A DNA stretch of 64,000 nucleotides from Eshraghiella sp045129695 (GCA_045129695.1 JBGVJZ010000016.1:19673-83672), one strand, 5' to 3'. Numbered from the stretch's first letter, positions 52,671 through 62,466 are shown. Numbers and translations: made by a program. The notes: a model not told the origin generated them from the letters alone.

Positions 52671-53828
52671 ATGAAAATAATTTATAATGGAAATAGTTAT
52701 CCTTTAAAAAGGATGATAATAAATTGTACAACTAATGAGTATAAATTTGTAACTAAAGCATATGATTTGAAAGCTGCTATGCTTACAGCTATTATTAAAA
52801 TTTTTCCTAAGCTTGATAAAAATAGTATTTATAATAGAAGATTATTTGTTTGGAAACCAATTAAAAAAAATGAAGGAATTATACATGTATTTAATTCAGT
52901 TTTTATAGGAAAAAATAATTGGGTGTGCACAATTGAGCATATGTATCCTGCATGTTATTATCTTATGCGGGAAAATAAATATGAAAAATATTGTCACAAA
53001 TTAAAAATGCATATTTTAAAACCAAACTGTAAAGCATTGTTACCATTATCAGAGTATTCGAAAGATGTGATTATATCAAAATTATCACAGTATTACAACG
53101 AAGAAGAAATGGAAATAATAAAAAATAAGATTAAAGTTTTACACCCACCTCAGAAAATTCTTACAACAAAGGAAAGTGTTCATAAAAAGTATGCTAAATT
53201 AGAGAAATTGAAAATCTGTTTTGTAGGTCGAGATTTTTGGAGAAAGGGTGGATATGTTACATATAAATGTCTAAGTAAGTTGAATGAGAAATATAAAAAT
53301 TTTGAGTTTATTATTATTTCTTCTCTTGGTGAAGATAATGCAGCATATTGTCATCATACTAAAGATATGAATGAGGTTTTACAAAATTCTGATTTTGTTA
53401 GATGGTATAAAGAATTGCCAAATGAAGCTGTATTAGAAATAATAAAAGAATGTCATGTTGGTGTACTTCCAACATATGGAGATACTTATGGTTTTTCTGT
53501 TTTAGAAATGCAAGCAGCAGGATGTCCAGTAATAAGTTGTAATAATTTTGCATTAAGTGAAATTAATACTAATGAAACTGGATGGATTATAGATATAAAA
53601 TCCATTGTGGAATTAATAGGAAATGACTATTTTGACACAAAAATAGCAATACATACAGAAAAATATTTATTTGAATGTATGGAAAAGATTTTTATTGATT
53701 TATTTGAAAATATAGAATTGACACAAAAAGTGTGTGAGCAAAAAGCAATTGAATCAATGAAACGAATTGAGGCATTTCATAATCCAGTAAACTATGGTGA
53801 AAAATTAAATGAAATATATAGGGGATAA
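52671..53828 (+). CDS. glycosyltransferase, GT4-like C-terminal half
   Basis: 385-residue probable glycosyltransferase. The N-terminal half is lysine- and isoleucine-rich with no clear signature. The C-terminal half has KICFVGRDFWRKGGYVTYKC, FVRWYKELPNEAVLEIIKEC, GVLPTYGDTYGFSVLEMQAA and GCPVISCNNFALSE, which match the donor-binding blocks of GT4 enzymes. TAGGAG precedes the ATG by 6-7 nt, and a 59-bp gap separates it from wzy. The codon use is strongly AT-rich compared with genes at either end of the window. Confidence 0.82.
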   Translation: MKIIYNGNSYPLKRMIINCTTNEYKFVTKAYDLKAAMLTAIIKIFPKLDKNSIYNRRLFVWKPIKKNEGIIHVFNSVFIGKNNWVCTIEHMYPACYYLMRENKYEKYCHKLKMHILKPNCKALLPLSEYSKDVIISKLSQYYNEEEMEIIKNKIKVLHPPQKILTTKESVHKKYAKLEKLKICFVGRDFWRKGGYVTYKCLSKLNEKYKNFEFIIISSLGEDNAAYCHHTKDMNEVLQNSDFVRWYKELPNEAVLEIIKECHVGVLPTYGDTYGFSVLEMQAAGCPVISCNNFALSEINTNETGWIIDIKSIVELIGNDYFDTKIAIHTEKYLFECMEKIFIDLFENIELTQKVCEQKAIESMKRIEAFHNPVNYGEKLNEIYRG

Positions 53829-53884
53829 ACTTGATATATAGAAATTATCCATAAATAACGAAAGGTATTATAAGTATAAACGAT

Positions 53885-54586
53885 ATGGAAATAGCAATTA
53901 TAGTAGTTGTAAGTTTTATTGTTTTACAATCTATTGCAACACGATTATATGCATATATAATGAGAAGAAGATTTAAAAACAAGACATCAACTAATTCATT
54001 GGATGATAATAAAGATGAAGAAGAAAAACGTAAAAGTTTTGTTTCATGGTTAAAAACCTGGATTGATGGATATATAAGATATAAATTATTTTTATTATCA
54101 TATTTTCCATCTCATAGAATAAGAAAATTTGTTTTGAAAAACATATATATGATGGGTTTAAAGAGAGAAACCGTTCTATATTATGGATTTGAGATTAGAG
54201 ATCCTTGGAATATAAAAATAGGGAAAAGTATAATTGGTGATAAAAGCATTCTTGATGGTAGAATGGGCATAGAAATAGGAGATAATGTTAATTTTTCTAC
54301 AGGAGTTAAGATATGGACATTACAGCATAATGTTAATGATCCTTTGTTTAGATGCTTAGATGAAGGGAAAAAAGTTGTAGTAGAGGATAGAGCTTGGATA
54401 AGTGGTGATTGTACGATTTTACCTGGAGTTAGGATAGGAGAGGGTGCTGTTGTTGCAACGGGAGCGGTTGTTACAAAAAATGTAAGTCCATTTAATATAG
54501 TAGGCGGAATTCCAGCGAAAAAAATAGGTGAAAGAAATACTGAATTAATATATACCAATAATGGAATGCATGGACATTTTTTATAG
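53885..54586 (+). CDS. hexapeptide-repeat acyltransferase with N-terminal membrane helix
   Basis: 233 residues. An N-terminal hydrophobic helix (EIAIIVVVSFIVLQSIATRL) and a charged linker precede a left-handed beta-helix transferase domain. Its repeats include IKIGKSIIGDKSILDG, IEIGDNVNFSTGVKIWTLQH, with the likely catalytic His in QHN, and ISGDCTILPGVRIGEGAVVA, GAVVTKNVSPFNIVGGIPAK. It probably acetylates a sugar of the glycan. The ATG has only a distant AAAGG (about 17 nt), so expression may be low or the true start slightly different. Confidence 0.85.
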   Translation: MEIAIIVVVSFIVLQSIATRLYAYIMRRRFKNKTSTNSLDDNKDEEEKRKSFVSWLKTWIDGYIRYKLFLLSYFPSHRIRKFVLKNIYMMGLKRETVLYYGFEIRDPWNIKIGKSIIGDKSILDGRMGIEIGDNVNFSTGVKIWTLQHNVNDPLFRCLDEGKKVVVEDRAWISGDCTILPGVRIGEGAVVATGAVVTKNVSPFNIVGGIPAKKIGERNTELIYTNNGMHGHFL

Positions 54587-54608
54587 TTAGTAATATAGAG
54601 GAAAATAT

Positions 54609-55214
54609 ATGAGTATTTTAAAAAATAAAATTATTAATTACAAATGGCGGAAACGGAATAAACATAATTTTACATCAATAGGGTATCCTTGTGATATAAA
54701 AAAGATTAAAGTAGGTAAAGGCACTTACGGAATTCTGAATGCAGTTAGTTTTGGAGGGGAGAATGAAGAGGTAATAATCGGTAATTTTTGTTCGATTGCA
54801 ATGAATGTATTTTTTTTGATGGGAGGAGAACATCCATATGTGCATATTTCAACATCTCCATTTAAAGATTTGTATTGTAATGAACACAAAGACGATGTAT
54901 CAAAAGGAAAAATTATTGTTGAAGATGATGTTTGGATTGGTTGGGGTGCGACAATTTTATCTGGTGTACGTATTGGACAAGGTGCTGTTGTTGCAACAGG
55001 TGCAGTAGTTACAAAAGATGTTCCTCCTTATGCAATAGTAGGAGGGGTACCTGCCAAAGTGATAAAATATAGGTTCAATGATAATTTGGTTAATGAATTA
55101 ACAAAAGTAGATTATAACAAATTAGAAATAACACAAATTAAAGAACATATATCCGACTTATATAAGGAACTTACGGATATAGAACAACTTGAATGGATGC
55201 CAAAGAAGGATTAA
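54609..55214 (+). CDS. CatB-type hexapeptide O-acetyltransferase
   Basis: 201-residue acetyltransferase of the xenobiotic/chloramphenicol-acetyltransferase-like (CatB/VatD) left-handed beta-helix group. Characteristic are VIIGNFCSIAMNVFFLMGGE followed by the catalytic-type HPY, then GKIIVEDDVWIGWGATILSG, VRIGQGAVVATGAVVTKDVP and YAIVGGVPAKVIKYRF. In polysaccharide loci such enzymes acetylate sugars from acetyl-CoA. It could act O- or N-linked; QdtC/FdtC, the N-acetylases of dTDP-Qui3N/Fuc3N, are also hexapeptide enzymes. AGAGGAAA lies before the ATG. Confidence 0.87.
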   Translation: MSILKNKIINYKWRKRNKHNFTSIGYPCDIKKIKVGKGTYGILNAVSFGGENEEVIIGNFCSIAMNVFFLMGGEHPYVHISTSPFKDLYCNEHKDDVSKGKIIVEDDVWIGWGATILSGVRIGQGAVVATGAVVTKDVPPYAIVGGVPAKVIKYRFNDNLVNELTKVDYNKLEITQIKEHISDLYKELTDIEQLEWMPKKD

Positions 55215-55314
55215 AATAGTTTTTAGGTTATTAGTTAGTAATAAAATATGTATAAACTTGAATAAATAAAAAAGGATTGTGCTATTATTGATAAGCATTA
55301 TGTAAGGTAAAGTA

Positions 55315-56796
55315 ATGAATAATGTGTCAAAAGAAACAAAAGTTAATAACATTATTAATAAGTTAAAGCGTATAACTATTAAGTCAATTGAATCAAATAA
55401 GATTGAAAAAGCATATGCTTCATTAGCATCATGTGCTTCGCTGTTATATGCATATAATCAAAGGTATTGTGATGATGAACTTGAGAGCTATGTATTAAAA
55501 CTTAGTAGTATGTTATTTGAGAAGAATAGTTCAAATTATACGAAAAACAAGGATAAGAAAATTATACTTTTTTATGATGGATTTGGGTTGGATACGAGAG
55601 GATTAGCTTTAATTTATTTAAAAGCAATTATCAAGACTAGATATAAATTGATTTATGTCGTAGACAAAAAATCAAAAAATTTACAGCCAGAGATACAAAA
55701 AGCACTTTTAGGTTATGATGTAGAATGGGTATATATTGATGGAAACAATGGAGGGAAATATATACAATTAGCAAATCAATTAAATAGTGCATTTGAAAAG
55801 TATAATCCTACGGATGCTTTTTTGTATACAAATCCTTATGATGTTGCGGCAATATCAGTCTTTGAACATTATAGAGGAATAGTTACAAGATATCAAATCA
55901 ATTTAACGGATCATGCGTTTTGGTTAGGGAAGAATACTTTTGAGTATTGTGTAGAATTCAGAGATGTAGGGTCAAAGATTTCACACAATTATAGAAAAAT
56001 TGATAAAGATAAATTGGTAATGTTGCCTTTTTATGCAATAGTAGATCAAGATGTGGAATTTGAGGGATTTCCCTTTAATGCAGATGGATTTGAAATAGTG
56101 TTTAGTGGAGGTGCGTTATATAAAACACTAGGAGATAAAGAAAATAAATATTATGTAATGGTTGAAGAACTATTAAGGAAATATAATAATATCATATTTT
56201 TATATGCCGGATACGGTGATGATACTCAATTATTAAAAATAATAGAGAAGTATCCTAATAGAGCTTTTTATATAAAAGAAAGAAAAGATTTGTTCCAAGT
56301 AATGAAGCATAGCATATTCTATTTAAATACTTATCCTTTGTGTGGCGGTTTAATGATGAATTATGCTGTAACAGCAGGAAAATTACCATTAACATTAAGA
56401 CACAATAATGATATGGATGGTATATTGTTTAAACAGTCAGAGTTAGGGATAGAATTTTCAACAATGCAGGAATTGTTGGAAGAAGTGGAAAGATTATTAA
56501 ATGATAAGCAATATAGATTTAAAAAAGAAAATGCAATTAAAGATAGTATAATTACGCAACAAAGATTTGAAGAAAATGTAAAAATGTTATTAGAAGAAGG
56601 GAAAACAGAGTTTTATATTAGTATAGAAGAAATAAATACAGAGGAATCTCGAAAAGAATATTTGAGTAGATTTGATTATAATAAAGAAGTTGATCAGATA
56701 ATTGCACAAAAAGTAAATATGTCATTGTTTTGGGAGTTTCCAATTTGTTTCATTCGTAAGATAATTAAAAAAATCTATGTAAAGTTAAGAAGATAA
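55315..56796 (+). CDS. putative glycosyltransferase, GT-B-like (family uncertain)
   Basis: 493 residues with no signature I can name firmly. After a helical N terminus (about 1-75) the text reads KKIILFYDGFGLDTRGLALI, YKLIYVVDKKSKNL, TDAFLYTNPYDVAAISVFEH and ADGFEIVFSGGALYKTLGDK. IIFLYAGYGDDTQLLKIIEK, FLNTYP-like YLNTYPLCGGLMMNYAVTAG and LPLTLRH follow. Two Rossmann-like halves and a late donor-type block (YPLCGGLMMNYA) suggest a GT-B glycosyltransferase related to glycan or teichoic-acid transferases. AAGGTAA precedes the ATG. It lies in the most AT-rich part of the operon. Confidence 0.62.
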   Translation: MNNVSKETKVNNIINKLKRITIKSIESNKIEKAYASLASCASLLYAYNQRYCDDELESYVLKLSSMLFEKNSSNYTKNKDKKIILFYDGFGLDTRGLALIYLKAIIKTRYKLIYVVDKKSKNLQPEIQKALLGYDVEWVYIDGNNGGKYIQLANQLNSAFEKYNPTDAFLYTNPYDVAAISVFEHYRGIVTRYQINLTDHAFWLGKNTFEYCVEFRDVGSKISHNYRKIDKDKLVMLPFYAIVDQDVEFEGFPFNADGFEIVFSGGALYKTLGDKENKYYVMVEELLRKYNNIIFLYAGYGDDTQLLKIIEKYPNRAFYIKERKDLFQVMKHSIFYLNTYPLCGGLMMNYAVTAGKLPLTLRHNNDMDGILFKQSELGIEFSTMQELLEEVERLLNDKQYRFKKENAIKDSIITQQRFEENVKMLLEEGKTEFYISIEEINTEESRKEYLSRFDYNKEVDQIIAQKVNMSLFWEFPICFIRKIIKKIYVKLRR

Positions 56797-56847
56797 TATT
56801 AATCATATTGAATTATTTATTAATATGAAAGGAACAAGGACAATATT

Positions 56848-57270
56848 ATGCAAGTAATAAAATATGTATTTCAACCTCACGGTGATGATAGAGGACAATT
56901 AGTAGCATTGGAAGAGTTTAAGGACATTCCGTTTAACATTAAACGAGTATATTATATGTATGATACCACAGAAGGAGTAACAAGAGGATTTCATGCACAT
57001 AAATGTCTTGAACAAATATTAATTTGTATTCATGGAAGTTGTAAAATTAGACTTGATAATGGCAAAGAAAAGAAAGTGGTTCCGTTAGAAAAACCATATG
57101 AAGGACTTTATGTTGCTAATAATATGTGGCGTGAAATGTTTGATTTTTCACCAGACGCAGTTCTTATGGTATTAGCGTCTGAATTGTATGATGAAGCAGA
57201 TTATATTAGAGATTATGATGAGTTCTTGAAGTTTGTGGAAGAAAATAGTGATAACGAGGAGATTAAATAA
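56848..57270 (+). CDS. dTDP-4-keto-6-deoxyhexose 3,4-ketoisomerase (FdtA/QdtA-type)
   Basis: Single-domain cupin of 140 residues that moves the keto group of RmlB's product from C4 to C3. The WxcM-like signature is visible: PHGDDRGQLVALEEFKDIPF, KRVYYMYDTTEGVTRGFHAH (the active-site HxH), ICIHGSCKIRLDNGK and MWREMFDFSPDAVLMVLAS. Sequence alone does not tell the FdtA (Fuc3N) from the QdtA (Qui3N) type. It is immediately followed, without spacer, by the aminotransferase that uses its product. Confidence 0.9.
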   Translation: MQVIKYVFQPHGDDRGQLVALEEFKDIPFNIKRVYYMYDTTEGVTRGFHAHKCLEQILICIHGSCKIRLDNGKEKKVVPLEKPYEGLYVANNMWREMFDFSPDAVLMVLASELYDEADYIRDYDEFLKFVEENSDNEEIK

Positions 57271-58374
57271 ATGAAAAATATACCATTTGTATCTTTTGAA
57301 CCAATGCATAATGAAATTCGCCAGGAATTGGATAATGCATACAAGAATGTTATGGATAAAAACATTTTTATTCAAGGTGATGAGTGTGCCAAATTTGAAG
57401 AAGAATTTGCATCATACATAGGAAGTAACTTTTGTGTAGGTGTAGCAACTGGATTGGATGCAATCTATTTGATTTTAAAGGCAATGAATATAGGTGTAGG
57501 AGATGAAGTTATTGTTCCATCTAATACTTTTATTGCTACTGCATTAGCAGTTTCTTATACAGGTGCAAAACCTGTATTTGTTGATCCATTAATTGAAACA
57601 TACAATATAGATGTGGCCCGAATTGAAGAAAAAATAACAGATAATACAAAAGCGATTATAGCTGTACATCTTCAGGGGCGTGCGGCCGATATGGACGAAA
57701 TTCGTAGAATTGCGGACAAGTATGGTTTAAAGGTTATTGAAGACGCAGCACAAGCACATGGTGCAAAATACAAAGGCACTAAAATTGGAACATTGTCTGA
57801 TGCTGCAGCATTCAGTTTTTATCCAGGTAAAAATTTGGGTGCATTGGGTGATGGTGGCTGTATAACAACTAATAATGAAGAAATAGCCACTAAAGTTAAG
57901 GCTCTGGGTAATTATGGTTCCGACTATAAATATCATCATATTTACCAGGGAACAAATAGTAGATTGGACGAGCTTCAAGCGGCTTTATTAAGAGTTAAAT
58001 TAGAACAACTTGATAAATGGAATGAAGATAGAAGAAGAATCGCAAAGATGTATTTAAATGGAATTAATAATCCACAAATTAAGTTACCATTAGCTTCTAC
58101 AGATGAATATGAACATGTATATCATGTGTTTGTTGTTCGTTGTGATAGAAGAGATGAATTAGAGAATTATTTAAAAGATAATGGAATATGTACAGTAAAA
58201 CATTACCCTACCCCAATACATTTGCAGCCAGCATATTCAGAATTGGGAATTGGAAAGGGAGAACTTCCTATTGCAGAGGAAATAAGTGACACTGTCCTTA
58301 GCCTTCCGTTATACTATGGAATGTCGGATGATGAAGTAAAATATGTTATTGAAGTTATGAATAGTTTTCTATAA
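57271..58374 (+). CDS. dTDP-3-amino-3,6-dideoxyhexose aminotransferase (FdtB/QdtB-type)
   Basis: PLP-dependent DegT/DnrJ/EryC1 enzyme of 367 residues. Blocks seen are FIQGDECAKFEEEFASYIGS, GVATGLDAIYLILKAMNIGV, VIVPSNTFIATALAVSY, EDAAQAHGAKYKG and SFYPGKNLGALGDGG, with the PLP lysine in PGKNLG. NSRLDELQAALLRVKL and CTVKHYPTPIHLQPAY follow. Together with RmlA, RmlB and the ketoisomerase before it, it gives dTDP-3-amino-3,6-dideoxy-galactose or -glucose. The GAGGAGAT ribosome site lies inside the end of the ketoisomerase gene. Confidence 0.93.
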   Translation: MKNIPFVSFEPMHNEIRQELDNAYKNVMDKNIFIQGDECAKFEEEFASYIGSNFCVGVATGLDAIYLILKAMNIGVGDEVIVPSNTFIATALAVSYTGAKPVFVDPLIETYNIDVARIEEKITDNTKAIIAVHLQGRAADMDEIRRIADKYGLKVIEDAAQAHGAKYKGTKIGTLSDAAAFSFYPGKNLGALGDGGCITTNNEEIATKVKALGNYGSDYKYHHIYQGTNSRLDELQAALLRVKLEQLDKWNEDRRRIAKMYLNGINNPQIKLPLASTDEYEHVYHVFVVRCDRRDELENYLKDNGICTVKHYPTPIHLQPAYSELGIGKGELPIAEEISDTVLSLPLYYGMSDDEVKYVIEVMNSFL

Positions 58375-58393
58375 CATAAGAAGGGATATATAA

Positions 58394-59827
58394 GTGAAAG
58401 TAAATAAATTTAAATTATTTATAGAAAATATTCTTGTATATGGTTTAGGAGGAGTTATGAGTAAAATAATTCCTCTTATAATGGTTCCCATAGTTACTAG
58501 ATTAATGCCTAATTCGACATATTTTGGAATAAGTGATATGTTTAATACCGTTGTGTCTTTTGCAAGTGCATTGGCAATGATGGGAATGTTTGACGCTATT
58601 TATCGTATGTTTTTTGAAAAAGAAGATGAGGATTACAAAATAACAGTATGCTCTACAGGATTGTTATTTACATTAGGGATGTCGATAATTGTATTTATAG
58701 TGCTTTTATTTTGTAAAAATTGGATTGCAAAAATTTTCTTTGAACATGAAAAATATTCTTATTTAGTATATCTTATTGCTATGGCAACATTAGTAGGTGC
58801 GACAAATAGTATTGTTTCTGCACCGACTAGAATGCAAAATAAGCGAACAGTATTTTTGGTGATTAATACAATTAGTCCAATTTTGTCATATGGTATTTCA
58901 ATTCCGTTATTAATAAAAGGATATTATGTGATCGCGTTGCCTTTAGCAGCAGTGATATCTGGGCTAACAATTGAAATAGTATTCGTAATCTTAAATAAAA
59001 AATGGTTTAGAATTAAAGTTTTTAATTTTAAAGTATTAAAGCAACTTTTAATGATTGCATTACCTTTAATGCCAAATTTTCTTATCTACTGGGTATTTAA
59101 TTCAAGTGACAAAATTATGATTACTAATCTAATGTCTGTTGCAGATGCTGGAATTTACTCGGTTGGTTCTAAACTTGGACATGCAAGTCAGCTTATTTAT
59201 ACAGCTTTTGCAGGTGGATGGCAGTATTTTGCATTTTATACGATGAAAGAAGAAAATCAGGTCAAAAACAACTCTTTGATTTTTGAATATTTAAGCGTGA
59301 TTTCTTTTGTAGCCACAATGTTTATTTGTGCACTGAGCCATCCGATATATATTTTATTGTTTGAACAGGAGTATGTTAGTGGTTATATTGTTTCACCATA
59401 TTTGTTTTTGGCACCATTACTTCAGATGATATATCAAGTAGCAGCTAATCAGTTTCTTATAATTAAGAAAACATGGCCGAGCGCACTAATTATTTCATCA
59501 GGAGCAGTATTTAATATTATAGCTAACATTATTTTAATTCCTAAAATCGGTATAGAAGGAGCTGCTATTGCAACGATGTTGGGATATATCGTTTCTGACA
59601 TTATAGTAGTGTTTGTGTTAACCAAAATGAAACAAATGTCTATTAATAAAAAATTTATTTTCGTTGTGTTACTAATGATAATTTTTATGGTCGTGTGGAG
59701 ATTATTTTTATTAGAGAAAGTGTTTATATGTATATTATTGTCATGTTTATTTACAATTGTATATGTGTTAATATATAAAGATGATTGTAAGCGACTAATG
59801 CGTGCAGCAAGAAGAAAAAAAGAATAG
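58394..59827 (+). CDS. polysaccharide repeat-unit flippase (Wzx)
   Basis: Membrane protein of 477 residues with about 12-14 predicted TMs, moving lipid-linked repeat units across the membrane. The N-terminal block ENILVYGLGGVMSKIIPLIM followed by VPIVTRLMPNSTYFGISDMF is typical of the polysaccharide-transport (PST/MOP) family, as is the later PLMPNFLIYWVFNSSDKIMI. It starts with GTG (58394), with AAGGG upstream; a Met codon appears only much later. With Wzy and Wzz it makes the locus a Wzx/Wzy-type pathway. Confidence 0.92.
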   Translation: MKVNKFKLFIENILVYGLGGVMSKIIPLIMVPIVTRLMPNSTYFGISDMFNTVVSFASALAMMGMFDAIYRMFFEKEDEDYKITVCSTGLLFTLGMSIIVFIVLLFCKNWIAKIFFEHEKYSYLVYLIAMATLVGATNSIVSAPTRMQNKRTVFLVINTISPILSYGISIPLLIKGYYVIALPLAAVISGLTIEIVFVILNKKWFRIKVFNFKVLKQLLMIALPLMPNFLIYWVFNSSDKIMITNLMSVADAGIYSVGSKLGHASQLIYTAFAGGWQYFAFYTMKEENQVKNNSLIFEYLSVISFVATMFICALSHPIYILLFEQEYVSGYIVSPYLFLAPLLQMIYQVAANQFLIIKKTWPSALIISSGAVFNIIANIILIPKIGIEGAAIATMLGYIVSDIIVVFVLTKMKQMSINKKFIFVVLLMIIFMVVWRLFLLEKVFICILLSCLFTIVYVLIYKDDCKRLMRAARRKKE

Positions 59828-59846
59828 TATAATGTAAGGAGAAAAA

Positions 59847-60425
59847 ATGGCTTATCAGGAAATTATAAAAAAATACAGAAATGAAATAATAGAGGGGTTA
59901 TGTATAGATTTATGCCCTTTAAATGAGGATGTTTTACCAGAGGTTGTAAGATTAAGAAATCAAGAGAGATGTCGTTATTTTTTAAATCAATCCATGGAAC
60001 TTACATTGGATATGCAACATGAATGGTATGAAAATTATCTCTTAAGGAATAATGACATATATTGGTGCGTTAGAGAAAAAAATGGTGCAATAATCGGAAC
60101 TATTCGGTTGTATGATATTACTGAAAAGTCTTGTGTTCAGGGAAGTGTAATTATTGATGAAGATTATTCTATGGGAATGCCATATGCTTTGGAAGCGATG
60201 ATAATGAGTTTGGAGTTTGCATTTAATATTCTTAAAGTAGAAGATGTTATTAACGAAGATAGGTGTGACAATGCAATGATGAATTCTGTATCAAAAAAGT
60301 TAGGGTTCAAGTTTCAAAAAGTGGTTGAGATACGAGGAATTCCGTATAACTCATATACTTTGAGAAAAGAATATGCAAAAATAGATAAGTATAAGAATAG
60401 TCTTGAAAAATTTATGAACAGATAG
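59847..60425 (+). CDS. GNAT-family acyltransferase (RimJ-like)
   Basis: 192-residue GNAT transferase. It shows DLCPLNEDVLPEVVRLRNQE, then WCVREKNGAIIGTIRLYDIT (beta4), a GNAT-like VIIDEDYSMGMPYALEAMIM in place of the acyl-CoA loop, and the C-terminal NAMMNSVSKKLGFKFQ typical of RimJ/RimL relatives. In polysaccharide loci such enzymes N-acylate amino sugars. Here it lies between the flippase and the FkbH-ACP genes, so it is a candidate for transferring the ACP-bound acyl group to the FdtB amino sugar. AAGGAGAAA precedes the ATG. Confidence 0.82.
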   Translation: MAYQEIIKKYRNEIIEGLCIDLCPLNEDVLPEVVRLRNQERCRYFLNQSMELTLDMQHEWYENYLLRNNDIYWCVREKNGAIIGTIRLYDITEKSCVQGSVIIDEDYSMGMPYALEAMIMSLEFAFNILKVEDVINEDRCDNAMMNSVSKKLGFKFQKVVEIRGIPYNSYTLRKEYAKIDKYKNSLEKFMNR

Positions 60426-60437
60426 GGAGGGATATTA

Positions 60438-62219
60438 TTGAAAGAACTTGAATATCCATTTGATTCTAGTTATATTTTATCAAAAAAGAAAAAAATTCGA
60501 AGAGAATTACTTGAAGGTAATACCACTTTTATTAAGAAAAAAATAGCAATCCTCGGTGGCTCTACTACAAGTAATATTATGTTGATATTGGAATTGTTTT
60601 TGTTGAACTATGGTATTATGCCGGAATTTTACGAATCGGAGTATAATCAGTTTTATCAGGATGCAGTTTTTCCAAATCCAAAACTTGAGGAGTTTAATCC
60701 TGATGTGATATACATTCACACAACTAATAGAAATATAATATCATTTCCTGAAATAAGTGACAATGAGGAAACAGTTAATGGACTGCTAAAGTCAGAGATA
60801 GATAAATATACACAGGTATGGCAAACACTCAATGAAAAATATGGTTGCCCGATAATCCAGAATAATTTTGAAATGCCTTTTTACAGATTAATGGGGAACA
60901 AAGAAGCAAGCGATATACATGGAAAAATTAATTTTATTTCCAGATTGAATATGGCATTTTACGAATATGCTCAGACCCATAATAAGTTCTATATTTGTGA
61001 TATTAATTATATATCCGCAGATTATGGTTTGAGAGAATGGTCAGATCCTTTTTATTATCATATGTATAAATATGCACTAAATGTTAATGCAATTCCGTAT
61101 TTGTCTTTTAATGTAGCTAATATTATTAAATCTATTTTTGGCAAGAATAAAAAAGGTTTTGTATTAGATATGGACAATACTCTTTGGGGCGGAATTATTG
61201 GAGATGATGGTGTTGATAGGATCGTGGTTGGCCCAGAAACATCAGAAGGTCAGGTGTATTCTGAATTCCAAAAATATGTTAAAGAACATAAGCAATTAGG
61301 TGTTATCCTCAACATAAATTCAAAAAACGAACGAGAAAACGCTATTGCGGGACTTAATCACCCTGATAGTGAGTTGCATGAAGATGATTTTATTGTAATT
61401 AAAGCGAATTGGGAACCAAAAGATAGAAATTACACAGAAATTGCTAGCGAATTAAATCTTCTTCCTGAAAGCCTAGTGTTTATAGATGATAATCCTGCCG
61501 AAAGACATATTGTTACGGAGCAGATACCAGGCGTAGTGGCACCGGATATTGATGCTGTTCATAATTACATTCAGATAATTGATAGAAATGGTTTCTTTGA
61601 AGTAACAGAGATTTCTAATGACGATGCAAAAAGAAATCAGATGTACAAGGAAAATATTGAAAGAGCTAAACTGCAGACAAGTTTTGCAGATTATAATGAC
61701 TATCTTCTTTCATTGGAAATGAAGGGAACAATTAAAAAATTTGAATCGGTGTATTATTCAAGAATTGCACAGCTATCCAATAAAAGTAATCAGTTTAACC
61801 TTACAACACGTAGGTATACAGAATCTGAAATTGAAGCAATATCAGTAGATGAAAGTTATATTCCTTTATATGGAAAACTCACGGATAGATTTGGTGACAA
61901 TGGTGTTGTTTCGGTTGTAATTGGACATATTGAAAAGAATGAGTGCCATATTGATTTGTGGATAATGAGTTGTCGAGTTCTTAAACGCGATATGGAAATG
62001 GCGATGATGGATACATTGGTTCATAATTGCCAGAAAAAAGGAATTAAAGTCATAAGAGGCTTTTATTATCCAACAGCAAAAAATAGTATGGTTAAAGAGT
62101 TTTATGAACTTCAGGGATTTACAAAAGTTAGTGAAGATGTGGACGGAAATACAGAATGGGTATATAATATACCAAACGAATATAAAGAAAAAAATAAAGT
62201 AATTATTGTGGAGGAATAA
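60438..62219 (+). CDS. FkbH-like HAD-IIIC protein with SGNH-like N terminus and GNAT-like C terminus
   Basis: 593-residue three-part protein. Residues about 30-220 resemble the SGNH/FkbH N-terminal domain (IAILGGSTTSNIMLILELFL...YIHTTNRNI). Residues about 240-370 are the HAD-IIIC domain with VLDMDNTLWGGIIGDDG near 242-258, NSKNERENAIAG and SLVFIDDNPAERHIV. The last ~180 residues form a GNAT-like domain (AQLSNKSNQFNLTTRRYTES). FkbH relatives load a glyceryl unit from 1,3-bisphosphoglycerate onto an ACP; the next gene is an ACP, which supports such a role. The start is TTG 60438, with a strong GGGAGG. Confidence 0.88.
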   Translation: MKELEYPFDSSYILSKKKKIRRELLEGNTTFIKKKIAILGGSTTSNIMLILELFLLNYGIMPEFYESEYNQFYQDAVFPNPKLEEFNPDVIYIHTTNRNIISFPEISDNEETVNGLLKSEIDKYTQVWQTLNEKYGCPIIQNNFEMPFYRLMGNKEASDIHGKINFISRLNMAFYEYAQTHNKFYICDINYISADYGLREWSDPFYYHMYKYALNVNAIPYLSFNVANIIKSIFGKNKKGFVLDMDNTLWGGIIGDDGVDRIVVGPETSEGQVYSEFQKYVKEHKQLGVILNINSKNERENAIAGLNHPDSELHEDDFIVIKANWEPKDRNYTEIASELNLLPESLVFIDDNPAERHIVTEQIPGVVAPDIDAVHNYIQIIDRNGFFEVTEISNDDAKRNQMYKENIERAKLQTSFADYNDYLLSLEMKGTIKKFESVYYSRIAQLSNKSNQFNLTTRRYTESEIEAISVDESYIPLYGKLTDRFGDNGVVSVVIGHIEKNECHIDLWIMSCRVLKRDMEMAMMDTLVHNCQKKGIKVIRGFYYPTAKNSMVKEFYELQGFTKVSEDVDGNTEWVYNIPNEYKEKNKVIIVEE

Positions 62220-62223
62220 AATT

Positions 62224-62463
62224 ATGACAAGAGAAGAAATTTTTGAAGGACTTAATGAGGTGTTTCGAGATGTATTCGATGATGAATCTATTGTTGTTGT
62301 AGAGACAACTAATTCAGATGATATTGAAGATTGGGATAGCTTAGAGCATATCAATCTTGTAGTAGCAGTAGAGAAAAAATTTGGTGTCAAATTTCAAATG
62401 AGCGAAGTTGCAAAGATGAAGAATGTTGGTGAAATGGTAGATGTTATTATTACTAGGGTGTAG
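62224..62463 (+). CDS. free-standing acyl carrier protein
   Basis: 79-residue ACP with the 4'-phosphopantetheine site in DDIEDWDSLEHINLVVAVEK (S39), a usual four-helix length and acidic character. It carries acyl groups as thioesters for the enzymes around it: FkbH-like before, MaoC and ketoreductase after. I chose ATG 62224 because GGAGG lies 8 nt upstream; an upstream in-frame ATG or alternative start at 62206 falls inside the FkbH end. It is distinct from the fatty-acid ACP in sequence context and presumably dedicated to this locus. Confidence 0.92.
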   Translation: MTREEIFEGLNEVFRDVFDDESIVVVETTNSDDIEDWDSLEHINLVVAVEKKFGVKFQMSEVAKMKNVGEMVDVIITRV

Positions 62464-62466
62464 GCT

